Assembly (NCBI GenBank): GCA_021153285.1
Contig: JAGKTT010000030.1
Location: 1 to 25,753, forward strand
DNA length: 25,753 bases
Origin: Bacteroidia bacterium
GTDB lineage: Bacteria; Bacteroidota; Bacteroidia; Bacteroidales; UBA932
Direction of reading: 5' to 3'
Part shown: piece after piece, positions 13,436 through 21,256 of the stretch
How the letters are laid out: each line of letters opens with the position of its first letter
Position numbering within the stretch: the stretch's first letter is position 1
The notes under the pieces: model-generated
What the model was told of the DNA's origin: nothing
What the model saw: only the letters and a program-made list of their open reading frames with translations
Databases searched by the model: none
Made by a program: the position numbers and the translations under genes

Positions 13436-13701
13436 AAAGTTTTGAGACCTTCAGGTCGATAACAAGTCCCCTTTCCGAGAAAGGGTCGCGAGCGATTGAG
13501 CAAATAGTCCAGTGGACTTTTGCAGCGAGCAGCACGAAGTGACGGTTTTTAGGGGATGGGGGTAACGTAAAAGAGGAGAAAAGGTTTGAAACCGAAAGCT
13601 TTTCGGTACTGGCACTTATATAGGCAGACTGCCTGCAAAGCCATTCTGATTGCCTATACTGGAGCCACAACAGGCGCTAAGCGTTCTCCTCTTTTGTTAC
13701 C
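13436..13701 (-). ncRNA. Structured non-coding RNA upstream of the RT
   Basis: The stretch between the helicase stop and the RT start is packed with paired segments. The 5' half (minus strand, 13701-13561) is closed by an 18-bp helix: GTTACC/GGTAAC (13696-13701 with 13561-13566) plus a 12-bp TTCTCCTCTTTT/AAAAGAGGAGAA (13684-13695 with 13569-13580), with a 2-nt bulge. Inside it are an 8-bp hairpin (13619-13626 with 13651-13658) and a 7-bp hairpin (13591-13597 with 13601-13607). The 3' half has a 10-bp hairpin (13500-13523), a 7-bp hairpin (13469-13485) and a 5-bp hairpin (13446-13457). This is the expected place and size for an RT-associated RNA. One minus frame is open over about 264 nt, but that could be chance. 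Confidence 0.75.
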
Positions 13702-13704
13702 ATA

Positions 13705-16329
13705 TTACTCAAAAGCCTTTCTGATACGCTCTATGACGTAATCCTTTTCATTATCGCACTCGAAGTAAAACTTCCTGACCTCGACGCCATTCTCTGTACA
13801 TAAAGCTTCAGTCTCCTGAACCGAGTATCTCTTGACCTTGCTCAGATGTACCAAAAGGATTGCTACCTGCTTATTTCCTTTGGTAAGAAGAAGGTTGATT
13901 GGCATAGCGTGATCTGGTGCATATGGGAACATCGCACCAATCTCCACATGACAACCGAGATCTGCGCCTTGTATATAGCCTAGAATCTTCGTATTGAGAG
14001 GCTCAGAGAGAGTCTCATACTTGATGACATTGGAGATATCCCTGATGTGTCGGAAATCATATATCCCCTCATAATCACCCTCTCCTGATACCTGCTCATA
14101 TTCCTCATATGCCTCATCTTCGATTTCCTCATATGGTTCATCATAGTCTGTTGGGATATCCATATCTTCATCATTACAGAACTCCTCAGAACCCAACTTG
14201 CTTGATATCTTCTGGAGTTCTTCCCAAGCCTTATCCACATTGAGATAAGTCGAAGCATATTCATGATTGAGAAGATCCTCTGAAAGGAAGTGATCATACT
14301 TCTGTTTCTCCTTATCCTCACGTGACACAAGTGCGGCAAGTTCCTCGCCACTTGGCTTGGGTTGTGAAAGGATATCTGAGATATGCTTCGGAGACATTCC
14401 AAAGATCATGAGATGATTGTAATCCACGTCCTTATGGACTCTGAGTGTACACATAAGAGCAATCGTGCGGTTAATCTTCGCACCAGCCCATGTGAACAGT
14501 GATTTGCCTGCATAAAATTTCATATTCAGCTCATTTTTAATAAAATACTCTCTTGCCTTGAGTAGTTCAAGGTGACTCTCTGAGGCCTTGTCAAGATATG
14601 GATAGACCTCGTCGGACATGTATATATCCCTCATCTTCAAGGTTATGAGTTCATCAACCTCGGGAATCTCACTTGAGAAGGAAATACCGCCTCCAGACTT
14701 AATCCTGGAGACATAAATATTCTTTGTCGTTTCATCAACCCGGCAGACAACCCATCTTTTTCCAGCAAGAATGATCATCTGCTTCACCTCCGGAAGTGAC
14801 TGGATCATTCCGATTCTTTTTCCATCATCACTGCTGATGACATCGTAATCAACGGGAGCCACAAAAGCAGTATAGAAATCAAGTCTTCTGAGCAGTCTCT
14901 CCCCTTCCTTTCCGATTATTATCTCTCCAGTATTCAGCTGCGACAAAAGTCCCTGCTTGCCCATGGACTTGAGAAGATCCATGAACACCTTTGGGGTAAT
15001 GTTCTTGAATGCTCCCCTGTTGCAGAGAATCTCCCAGCCTTCCTTAGGATAAAACCCGCTGAATGATGCTACGAGCGACAGAATCTGCTGGATAAGGGTT
15101 GACAGATGCGATTTATGCACTGCCGGTTCCTCATACAGTTTCTCTCTCAGGAGTTCAATCACAGCGATGTTCTGCACCAGATTGGTCCTCAAATCATAAA
15201 GCCAACCGGAAGACTCCTCATTCTCGATAGAGAAGACTCGAAGTATCGACGGCTCATCCCTTCGTCCGGAACGTCCAAGACGCTGCCTTAACCCCGACAC
15301 CGAGTTTGCAACTCCAATCTGTGCTATGGATTTCACCTTGCCGATATCTACACCCAGTTCCAAGGTCGATGTACAAAGCGCTGTGATCGGCGTCTCCCCT
15401 CTCTGCAGTTCCTGTTCTACGGACTCTCTCTCAATCTTCGACAGACTGCCATGATGTACCCTGAATTCGTTCGGCACACATTCCTCTTCACACCTGTCGC
15501 TAAGTCTGACAGCATACCCTTCTGCAGTTACCCTACTATTGGCAAACACGAGATTATTGCTTCCGCGAAGCTTTGTATAGATCTCATCAGCGATCTCTCC
15601 ATCTACGTCTTTATCAAGCTGTTGAATATACTCCTTGACAAGGATACGTGTCTCATGATTACCATTCCCTTGAGATGGAATCTCGCATGGAAACAATCCG
15701 TCAGGGCGGAGGAAAGACTTCACCTTATCATAATTGGAGAAGGTCGCACTCATCGCAATGCGGGGAGGCTTATTCCCAGTGATGAGTTCGATTCTTGAAA
15801 GCAGAGACTGAAGCTGCTTGCCTCTTTCGTTTCCGATGAAGGCATGAAGTTCATCGATGACAATGTACTTAAGTCCTCCGAAAGCCGTTTTCACAGCAGT
15901 ATTCCTATTGATAAGGAAAGATTCCAACGACTCAGGTGTGATGATCAATATACCTGATGGCTTCTTCAGAGCCTTTACCTTTCGTGAAGCATCAATATCT
16001 CCATGCCAAGGAGTCACTTCCACATCAGTGCCGGAAGTCATATCAAGAAGCCTTCTGTACTGGTCGTTAATAAGTGCCTTGAGCGGACTGACATATAGCA
16101 CATCGAATCCTTCCGACGGATTGGACAGGACATGCGAAAGGATAGGCAGAAAGGCAGCCTCTGTCTTTCCACCTGCTGTCGCAGCGCTGATGATAACATC
16201 GGCATCACGACGTAGGACGACAGGTATAGAATTCTCCTGGATATCCTTCAAGGACGTCCATCCCTGCCTCCAGATCCATTTCTGAACCGAGTCATGCAAC
16301 AGTTCAAAAGAAGAAGACTGATTGTTCAT
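13705..16329 (-). CDS. Lhr-like superfamily II helicase (BrxHI-like)
   Basis: 874 aa. The N-terminal half has the SF2 motifs in order: Q-like region LKDIQENSIP, Walker A ATAGGKTEAA (about 51-60), VSPLKALI, TPESLE, DELHAF (Walker B, about 154-159), SATFSN, then in domain 2 VFANSR, CTSTLELGVDIG and RQRLGRSGRR (motif VI). This is the Lhr/BrxHI type of DExH helicase. The C-terminal 400 residues are a large non-helicase region with an acidic stretch rich in Glu and Tyr (near residue 725). It starts 3 nt after the ATPase gene. In BREX type 2 a helicase of this kind pairs with BrxD, and the same pair also occurs with TerB-C proteins in stress or defence loci. No BREX methylase or PglZ is in the window. 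Confidence 0.85.
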   Translation of the reverse strand: MNNQSSSFELLHDSVQKWIWRQGWTSLKDIQENSIPVVLRRDADVIISAATAGGKTEAAFLPILSHVLSNPSEGFDVLYVSPLKALINDQYRRLLDMTSGTDVEVTPWHGDIDASRKVKALKKPSGILIITPESLESFLINRNTAVKTAFGGLKYIVIDELHAFIGNERGKQLQSLLSRIELITGNKPPRIAMSATFSNYDKVKSFLRPDGLFPCEIPSQGNGNHETRILVKEYIQQLDKDVDGEIADEIYTKLRGSNNLVFANSRVTAEGYAVRLSDRCEEECVPNEFRVHHGSLSKIERESVEQELQRGETPITALCTSTLELGVDIGKVKSIAQIGVANSVSGLRQRLGRSGRRDEPSILRVFSIENEESSGWLYDLRTNLVQNIAVIELLREKLYEEPAVHKSHLSTLIQQILSLVASFSGFYPKEGWEILCNRGAFKNITPKVFMDLLKSMGKQGLLSQLNTGEIIIGKEGERLLRRLDFYTAFVAPVDYDVISSDDGKRIGMIQSLPEVKQMIILAGKRWVVCRVDETTKNIYVSRIKSGGGISFSSEIPEVDELITLKMRDIYMSDEVYPYLDKASESHLELLKAREYFIKNELNMKFYAGKSLFTWAGAKINRTIALMCTLRVHKDVDYNHLMIFGMSPKHISDILSQPKPSGEELAALVSREDKEKQKYDHFLSEDLLNHEYASTYLNVDKAWEELQKISSKLGSEEFCNDEDMDIPTDYDEPYEEIEDEAYEEYEQVSGEGDYEGIYDFRHIRDISNVIKYETLSEPLNTKILGYIQGADLGCHVEIGAMFPYAPDHAMPINLLLTKGNKQVAILLVHLSKVKRYSVQETEALCTENGVEVRKFYFECDNEKDYVIERIRKAFE

Positions 16330-16332
16330 ATA

Positions 16333-17670
16333 TTAGAGTGAGAAGTTGGCAAATTCATCATTATCTGCTGCTGCAGTTTGCGCTTTTGACGCATTGCTCT
16401 TGAGAATATTCTCCACCTGAGAGGCTTCAACATCCTTCTGCACATCAACTGACGCGATAATATTATTCCATTTATAGTCCGGATACTGTTCAAGAACCGA
16501 GAGCAGATCAAGGAAACTCTTGATGGTAGTTCTAGGGGTTCTGAAGTAGCTTTCCCCTATCTTATTCGCACAATGCGAAAGGAAGGCTATAAGTCCCTCG
16601 TCAGATATCAGATAGTTATCCTCCTTGCCATTCGCGAAGACATGTCTGAGATTAGTCAAAAGCAGATATAGCTCTTCTTTCGTCAAATTAGATAATCTTA
16701 AAACGATTGAGTTATAGTCTGTTATACCCAGCTGCTTTGAGAACGAGTTCTCTGACAACCTTGACTTCAAGGCCTCATAGCTATACAATCCTCTGATGTT
16801 ATCTGTAAGGAACTCAGGCGTGCCTCCTAGAACAAATCCGATATTTGGGAAGGTTCCCTGAAGAGTATTGTTGAGCATGCTGAGAATCTCCTCATAGTTC
16901 GCCTTACGGGAAACGCTGTTCGTAATCTTATAAAGATTGACCATCTCATCCATACACACTAGAAGACCCTTGTACCCAGCCTTCCTGACAAGAACCGAAT
17001 ATAGCTTCAAGGTGTTATAGAATGATGAATCATCAATGTACTCCCTGATATCCAAGTCCCTGTAGGTATCTGTCTTGGTCGTATACCCAGCCTTGAGCCA
17101 CTTCAAGGCGCTGTTCATAAGGTCATGATTGCCAGACTCATAACCTTCGAGATACTTCTTGATGATAGCGATGAAGTTATATCCGCCGGTATAGTCATTC
17201 AGTTCGTTCAGCTTCTCGGAGATGACATCATATGTGCTTGCACCCTTGGCGGAAGCCTCTTCCCGCGCATTGGAGATGAATCTCTCCAGAATATTCTGAA
17301 GAGCATTACCGTCCGGCTTTGTACGTGTGGAAAGGTTGTTTACCATTTCGGACAATAACATTCTCGGCTGGCCGTCCGAACCATGAAGTCTCTTGCTTGG
17401 TGAGAGATCGGCGTGCATTGTCACGAGGCCTTTCTCAAGGGCGATGCTACGTACCAACGACAAGAAGAAGGTCTTGCCTGATCCATACTCGCCGATGACG
17501 AATCGGAATGCGGTGCCACCTTCCGCAATGGTATCTACGTCCTTGATGAAGGACTTCAGTTCCTCGCTACGCCCTACCTGGATATGGTGCAATCCGGCTC
17601 GCGGCACGACTCCAGACTTCAGAGACTGGATGATTGTTTCTCTTTCTTTTGCTTTAATGGGTCTATTCAT
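16333..17670 (-). CDS. BrxD-like P-loop ATPase (DUF2791 type)
   Basis: 445 aa. GEYGSGKTFFLSL (about 60-72) is the Walker A motif and GLLVCMDEMVNLY (about 234-246) the Walker B. LGGTPEFLTDN and ALKSRLSEN carry sensor-like Asn/Arg positions. The opening RPIKAKERETIIQSLKSG and VPRAGLHHIQVGRSEE and the late FRTPRTTIKSFLDLL are typical of the DUF2791/BrxD group of AAA-like ATPases. The gene overlaps the TerB-C-like gene by 4 nt (ATGA) and is followed by the helicase after 3 nt, so all three are co-translated. BrxD-helicase pairs are found in BREX type 2 and related systems, where they are thought to act together on DNA. Confidence 0.85.
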   Translation of the reverse strand: MNRPIKAKERETIIQSLKSGVVPRAGLHHIQVGRSEELKSFIKDVDTIAEGGTAFRFVIGEYGSGKTFFLSLVRSIALEKGLVTMHADLSPSKRLHGSDGQPRMLLSEMVNNLSTRTKPDGNALQNILERFISNAREEASAKGASTYDVISEKLNELNDYTGGYNFIAIIKKYLEGYESGNHDLMNSALKWLKAGYTTKTDTYRDLDIREYIDDSSFYNTLKLYSVLVRKAGYKGLLVCMDEMVNLYKITNSVSRKANYEEILSMLNNTLQGTFPNIGFVLGGTPEFLTDNIRGLYSYEALKSRLSENSFSKQLGITDYNSIVLRLSNLTKEELYLLLTNLRHVFANGKEDNYLISDEGLIAFLSHCANKIGESYFRTPRTTIKSFLDLLSVLEQYPDYKWNNIIASVDVQKDVEASQVENILKSNASKAQTAAADNDEFANFSL

Positions 17671-18218
17671 ATAAGTTGTTCTTTATAGTCGGTTGTCACG
17701 TAAATATTCTCTCCATCCTCTTCCACAACTACATCATTGACAATGGGATAGGCATAATCATTGATCTGCTCCAACAGATTTCCAATCATGACATCAGGCC
17801 CTACCAATTCCTTCAGCTCATTACGTGTCCATTGCTCCTTTGTCAGTAGCTCAACCAAGATGTCTGTCAGAGGATTCAGATCTGGCTGCGGAACAACATC
17901 CGGCACCTGCTCTTCCTCCTGGATAAAGATCTCCGCCAGCATATCTTGAGCAGCCTTTGTCTCATCTTGCAGGGCGGCTAGTTTATTCAGATCCAGAAGC
18001 GGCTCCTCCTTCTTCTTTTCAGGTTTCGGTATAGCAAATCCTTTTGTCTTCTTTGGCTTCTCAACTACCGCAGGTCTTCCTTTAGACTTAAGCTTCTTGT
18101 TCTCTCTGGCAAGCTGCTTAATTTTCATTTCCGCCTGCTCCCGCCTCTCTTTCTCCTCTGACCAAAGGATGACGAAGAAAATAGCGACTACCGAGGCAGT
18201 TATAAATGCAATTATCAT
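17667..18218 (-). CDS. Membrane-anchored protein with TerB-C-like domain
   Basis: 183 aa. An N-terminal helix (IIAFITASVVAIFFVILW) anchors it with the rest in the cytoplasm. A coiled coil (about 20-45), a Lys/Pro-rich linker (about 46-75) and a helical part follow. The last 65 residues (ILVELLTKEQWTRNELKELV, then GNLLEQINDYAYPIVND, VVEEDG, YVTTDY) resemble the C-terminal domain of TerB-N/TerB-C proteins, with its W-[ST]-R-x-E-L and E-x-I-N-x-[WY]-A pattern. Ter-linked loci that combine TerB-C proteins with a P-loop ATPase and an SF2 helicase are known. Here the anchor would bring that pair to the membrane. It overlaps the ATPase gene by 4 nt and is led by motif copy 9. A similar N terminus occurs in the 206-aa protein at 22903. 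Confidence 0.7.
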   Translation of the reverse strand: MIIAFITASVVAIFFVILWSEEKERREQAEMKIKQLARENKKLKSKGRPAVVEKPKKTKGFAIPKPEKKKEEPLLDLNKLAALQDETKAAQDMLAEIFIQEEEQVPDVVPQPDLNPLTDILVELLTKEQWTRNELKELVGPDVMIGNLLEQINDYAYPIVNDVVVEEDGENIYVTTDYKEQLI

Positions 18219-18257
18219 GATATCCTGATTATAAGATATATTATTACGTTTTCTTTC

Positions 18258-18285
18258 AAAATGTCATAATCTGAGAAAAGTAACT
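18258..18285 (-). promoter_or_regulatory. Shared promoter motif, copy 9 (defence island)
   Basis: AGTTAC in place of GATTAC, a 14-nt spacer beginning TTTTCT, then GACATTTT on the minus strand, about 45 nt before the TerB-C-like gene. Each box has one or two mismatches to the consensus and the spacing is exact. Confidence 0.5.
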
Positions 18286-18324
18286 TAAAAACTGATACAG
18301 AATTTACAATTCGCTGCCGCTATA

Positions 18325-19149
18325 TTACCACCATTTACATGCATCTCTGAACCGGATCTTATATGTGATAAAGCCCTTGATGAGATAAATGACAATTTGG
18401 GATGAAATTCTGACTAAAACAGTCATTATATATGCAATGACAGGAGCCATAAATAGCATAAGGATTGCTAACCACCTTGGTGAGTAAGTATTAGCAGGCA
18501 TAACGAGGAACATACCCCAAAACAATCCAGCTACAAATAAAGATATTTTGGGGAATTTACTGAGGAATAATGTCACAGAATCTGCTGATAGAGTTTTCCA
18601 TAAGACTACTACAATAGCTATGCGAACAAGTGCATAGGCTATATTAGCAAGACGATTTAGAGGCATATAGGGACAGGGTACATTATTCATACCCCATATA
18701 AGAAGATTATATATGATATATAGGGCAATCAATATCGTCAGTCCTATCTTGAATGTTATTTGTTTACCCGGGCAGATTGTTTGTAAAGCATATCCGATAA
18801 GAGCAAATCCAAGAGCACGTAGAAATCCAAAATGTCGAAGTAGCCACCAACCCAAATAGAGTTCCTGATAGATTATGACATAAAAGACAAGCGTGATCGC
18901 AAGAATAATACAGCCCATAATCAAAGCACTTTGACTTCTCCTACGTGTAGTAAAGTTTGGGAAGGTCACTGCTGCTATTACACCTATAACAAATGGAATA
19001 AATGAGATTATTAACGCCCTAGTGGCCATTCCGTAACTATATGAATCAAGTGAATCTATAATAGGGACAATCCATAGCCACCCTATTACGCATACTATCT
19101 GCAGAGCAGTAGTCTCTAGTATTAAAGATTTTTTATTTAGAGCTTCCAT
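18325..19149 (-). CDS. Polytopic membrane protein of unknown function
   Basis: 274 aa from the ATG at 19149, chosen because it lies 1 nt after the upstream stop; a start 21 nt further up overlaps that gene. About eight hydrophobic segments are spread over the whole length, with short basic loops (TRRRSQ, YKIRFRDACKWW) and a PANTYSPRW loop near the end. No family is recognised; it does not look like a standard transporter. It is the last gene of the dnaB-mreB unit, and motif copy 9 with the TerB-C gene follows. Confidence 0.7.
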   Translation of the reverse strand: MEALNKKSLILETTALQIVCVIGWLWIVPIIDSLDSYSYGMATRALIISFIPFVIGVIAAVTFPNFTTRRRSQSALIMGCIILAITLVFYVIIYQELYLGWWLLRHFGFLRALGFALIGYALQTICPGKQITFKIGLTILIALYIIYNLLIWGMNNVPCPYMPLNRLANIAYALVRIAIVVVLWKTLSADSVTLFLSKFPKISLFVAGLFWGMFLVMPANTYSPRWLAILMLFMAPVIAYIMTVLVRISSQIVIYLIKGFITYKIRFRDACKWW

Positions 19150-19150
19150 A

Positions 19151-19786
19151 TTAGTTCCTTGATTCTTCAATATATTTTACCTGTTTGACACAATAGGGAC
19201 AAAGCTCAAGTAGGCCTGCAGTTCCACACAATGACTCCCACGTAAAGGATGGACTCCTAAAATAGATATAGACAGTTCCCTTTCCGCACTCGGGACATTT
19301 TTTCTCAGACATTAGAATGGACTTATATGTCTGGAGAGACTCATGAACATCCGCCCATGCATACCCTTCATTATAATTAGTCTCATCAGACAATGTCTTT
19401 TGTTGAATTTCATACAATAATGCATTTTGTCCTGCGTCATCAAGCTCCTGCAGTGCTTGATATTTGTCAGAAAACCCTTTGTACTTTATCGACTCTGGAT
19501 CTACACCGATGATAAGAAAATCTATTCCTTCATGTGTGTCATAGAAACATATTAATTTCGCCAGAGCACTTTCTTGTTTCTTAAGACGATCTTCCTCAAA
19601 AGTCTTCTTATCTTTATAGAGTAGCCTTACCACACCACCAAAGTAGTCTATTGTCCATTCCTGAGATTTTACAAGTTCTGAAAGTCGACTAAATTCATTG
19701 AATTTTGCATATGATTCCCTAATCCAATCTTTGTCGTCAACTTCCTTATACTCAGTAGGTCTTTTGTTTATTCCTAGTAATACCAT
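19151..19786 (-). CDS. Unknown protein with C-terminal zinc ribbon
   Basis: 211 aa from the ATG at 19786; an upstream start at 19816 would overlap the previous gene. The first 150 residues are helical and charged with no recognised domain (DWIRESYAKFNEFSRLSELV, then WTIDYFGGVVRLLY). The C terminus is a zinc ribbon: CPECG, an aromatic stretch SPSFTWESLC, and CPYC about 25 residues later. The ribbon suggests a nucleic-acid or protein contact. It sits in the dnaB-mreB transcript, 20 nt after the 137-aa gene and 1 nt before the membrane protein. No function is assigned. Confidence 0.65.
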   Translation of the reverse strand: MVLLGINKRPTEYKEVDDKDWIRESYAKFNEFSRLSELVKSQEWTIDYFGGVVRLLYKDKKTFEEDRLKKQESALAKLICFYDTHEGIDFLIIGVDPESIKYKGFSDKYQALQELDDAGQNALLYEIQQKTLSDETNYNEGYAWADVHESLQTYKSILMSEKKCPECGKGTVYIYFRSPSFTWESLCGTAGLLELCPYCVKQVKYIEESRN

Positions 19787-19806
19787 AGTTGTTTCTATTA
19801 ATAGGG

Positions 19807-20220
19807 TCAATCCCAAATTTCTGCGTATTTATTAAACTCCAAGCTGCCTGCTATGGCCTGAAACACATCATATATTCCCACATATATCGGCGGTGCGTCA
19901 TCATACCAGATAACCTCAAATGATTTTGCAGCATGCTCACATACAAGAGTATAACGATATGTCGGTAACTCATTATACATTACAGTTGAAGTGCTTACAC
20001 CATTCCCGCCAAGTATTGTGCGTCGTTTCGGTCCTGGAGGTATTATGTATACTGATGTGCACCCGCTCTTGTCAGCTCTTTCCCTATCCTTAGCGATTCG
20101 ATGTTGTATAAACCTTTTAGGGTCTCCTTCAAGAAGGCCAAAACATAAATCTTCAACATCGAACTTTACGACCTTAGCCACAACCCCATCGGCAAAACGC
20201 ACCTTCATGTTATCATTCAT
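19807..20220 (-). CDS. Unknown 137-aa protein
   Basis: 137 aa, soluble, family not recognised. It starts 4 nt after the mreB stop, so it is co-transcribed with mreB and dnaB. Features seen are a strand-rich N terminus (VRFADGVVAKVVKFDVEDLC), an Arg/Lys/Asp-rich loop with a single Cys (HRIAKDRERADKSGCT), PPGPKRR, and a C-terminal half with YTLVCEH and SFEVIWYDD. No catalytic motif stands out. Its position next to mreB could point to a cytoskeletal partner, but this is context only. Confidence 0.65.
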   Translation of the reverse strand: MNDNMKVRFADGVVAKVVKFDVEDLCFGLLEGDPKRFIQHRIAKDRERADKSGCTSVYIIPPGPKRRTILGGNGVSTSTVMYNELPTYRYTLVCEHAAKSFEVIWYDDAPPIYVGIYDVFQAIAGSLEFNKYAEIWD

Positions 20221-20224
20221 AAAC

Positions 20225-21253
20225 TTATCTCATCAAAAATTTATACTTGTACTTTTCTGTGTCCTCGATAGCCTTGCATGTACCTCGCGCTACTGCTTTA
20301 AGAGGGTCATCCGCCACATGGAACGTCATGTTCATCCTGTCGGAGAATCTTTTTGCGATTCCACGAAGAAGAGCGCCGCCACCGGCAAGCCAGATACCGT
20401 TGCGCATGAGATCTGTATATATTTCCGGCTTCACCCTTTCTAACACCTTCATGATGCCGTTCTCAATCTGAGAGATTGTCTTATCTATACAGCAAGCCAC
20501 ATCCTTATAGGTGATAGTCGCTTCTATCGGATGAGATGTAGAGACATTGCGTCCCTGAACAAGCATTGGCTCTGGCGCCTCGTCGGCAGGAAGATCCATC
20601 AGAACTGAGCCTATCTTACATTTGATTTCCTCTGCTGTTCTAAATCCGATGCGGATATTATACTGACGGGCCATGTAATCTATAATGTCATAGGTGATCT
20701 GGTTACCGGCGATACGGATACTCTCTGCTTCAGCAATACCTCCCAAAGAGATAGCAGCAATCTCGGTACTTCCTCCTCCGATATCGACAATCATATTACC
20801 CATAGGAGCAAGGACGTCAAGGCCCACTCCTAGAGCTGATGCCATCGGTTCGTGAATCAGGTATAGGTCATGTGCACCCGCATGCTCACAGGAATCCCTG
20901 ACAGCACGCACTTCTACAGGAGTACTGCCCTTGGATATACCGACAACAATCTTAAGCTTTGGAGCAAAGAAACCCTTCTTTCCACCACTCATCTTATGTA
21001 TGAACCCCTTGATCATCTTCTCACAGGCATCGAAGTCTGCGATTACTCCACTTGATAGAGGGCGGATCGTAGTAATTCCCTGATGCTCCTTGCCCTCCAT
21101 ATGAAGAGCTTCATCACCTACTGCAATGAGTTCACCAGTCTTTGTGTCGATTGCTACGATGCTAGGCTCATCAAGGGCAATCTGTCCCTTCTGAAATATT
21201 ACAGTATTCGCCGTTCCTAGGTCTATGGCGAGTTCATGGCTAAAGAATTTCAT
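20225..21253 (-). CDS. mreB: Actin-like MreB
   Basis: 342 aa, the usual length. The actin-like phosphate loops are visible: AIDLGTANTVIF at the start, GNMIVDIGGGSTEIAAISLGG (about residues 152-172), and GIWLAGGGALLRG near residue 288. EPSIVAID, VGISKGSTPVEVRAVRDSC and IHEPMASALGVGLDV are typical MreB positions. The protein polymerises under the membrane and guides wall synthesis. Chromosomal mreB normally sits with mreC, mreD and pbp genes. Here it follows dnaB by 3 nt and precedes genes of unknown function, so it is probably an extra, element-borne copy used for positioning or segregation. The call as MreB rather than ParM-type is firm. Confidence 0.9.
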   Translation of the reverse strand: MKFFSHELAIDLGTANTVIFQKGQIALDEPSIVAIDTKTGELIAVGDEALHMEGKEHQGITTIRPLSSGVIADFDACEKMIKGFIHKMSGGKKGFFAPKLKIVVGISKGSTPVEVRAVRDSCEHAGAHDLYLIHEPMASALGVGLDVLAPMGNMIVDIGGGSTEIAAISLGGIAEAESIRIAGNQITYDIIDYMARQYNIRIGFRTAEEIKCKIGSVLMDLPADEAPEPMLVQGRNVSTSHPIEATITYKDVACCIDKTISQIENGIMKVLERVKPEIYTDLMRNGIWLAGGGALLRGIAKRFSDRMNMTFHVADDPLKAVARGTCKAIEDTEKYKYKFLMR

Positions 21254-21256
21254 ATG

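Noticed and set aside
13413..13670. 85-codon minus frame across the RT upstream region
   Set aside because: It starts at a TTG, has no recognisable protein character, and lies on sequence dominated by inverted repeats. It is kept only as a hint within the RNA finding.
12203..13701. Diversity-generating retroelement
   Set aside because: No second copy of a template repeat with adenine-biased changes was seen, and RT motif 4 is not the SQ type. No variable protein or Avd gene is nearby.
13980..14402. 140-codon minus frame inside the helicase gene
   Set aside because: It overlaps the well-supported helicase in another frame and is rich in Met, Arg and Ser, as expected of a shadow frame of an acidic stretch.
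15451..16285. Long plus-strand frames within the helicase and elsewhere
   Set aside because: They are antisense to strong minus-strand genes and lack any family motif. I found no convincing plus-strand gene in the window.
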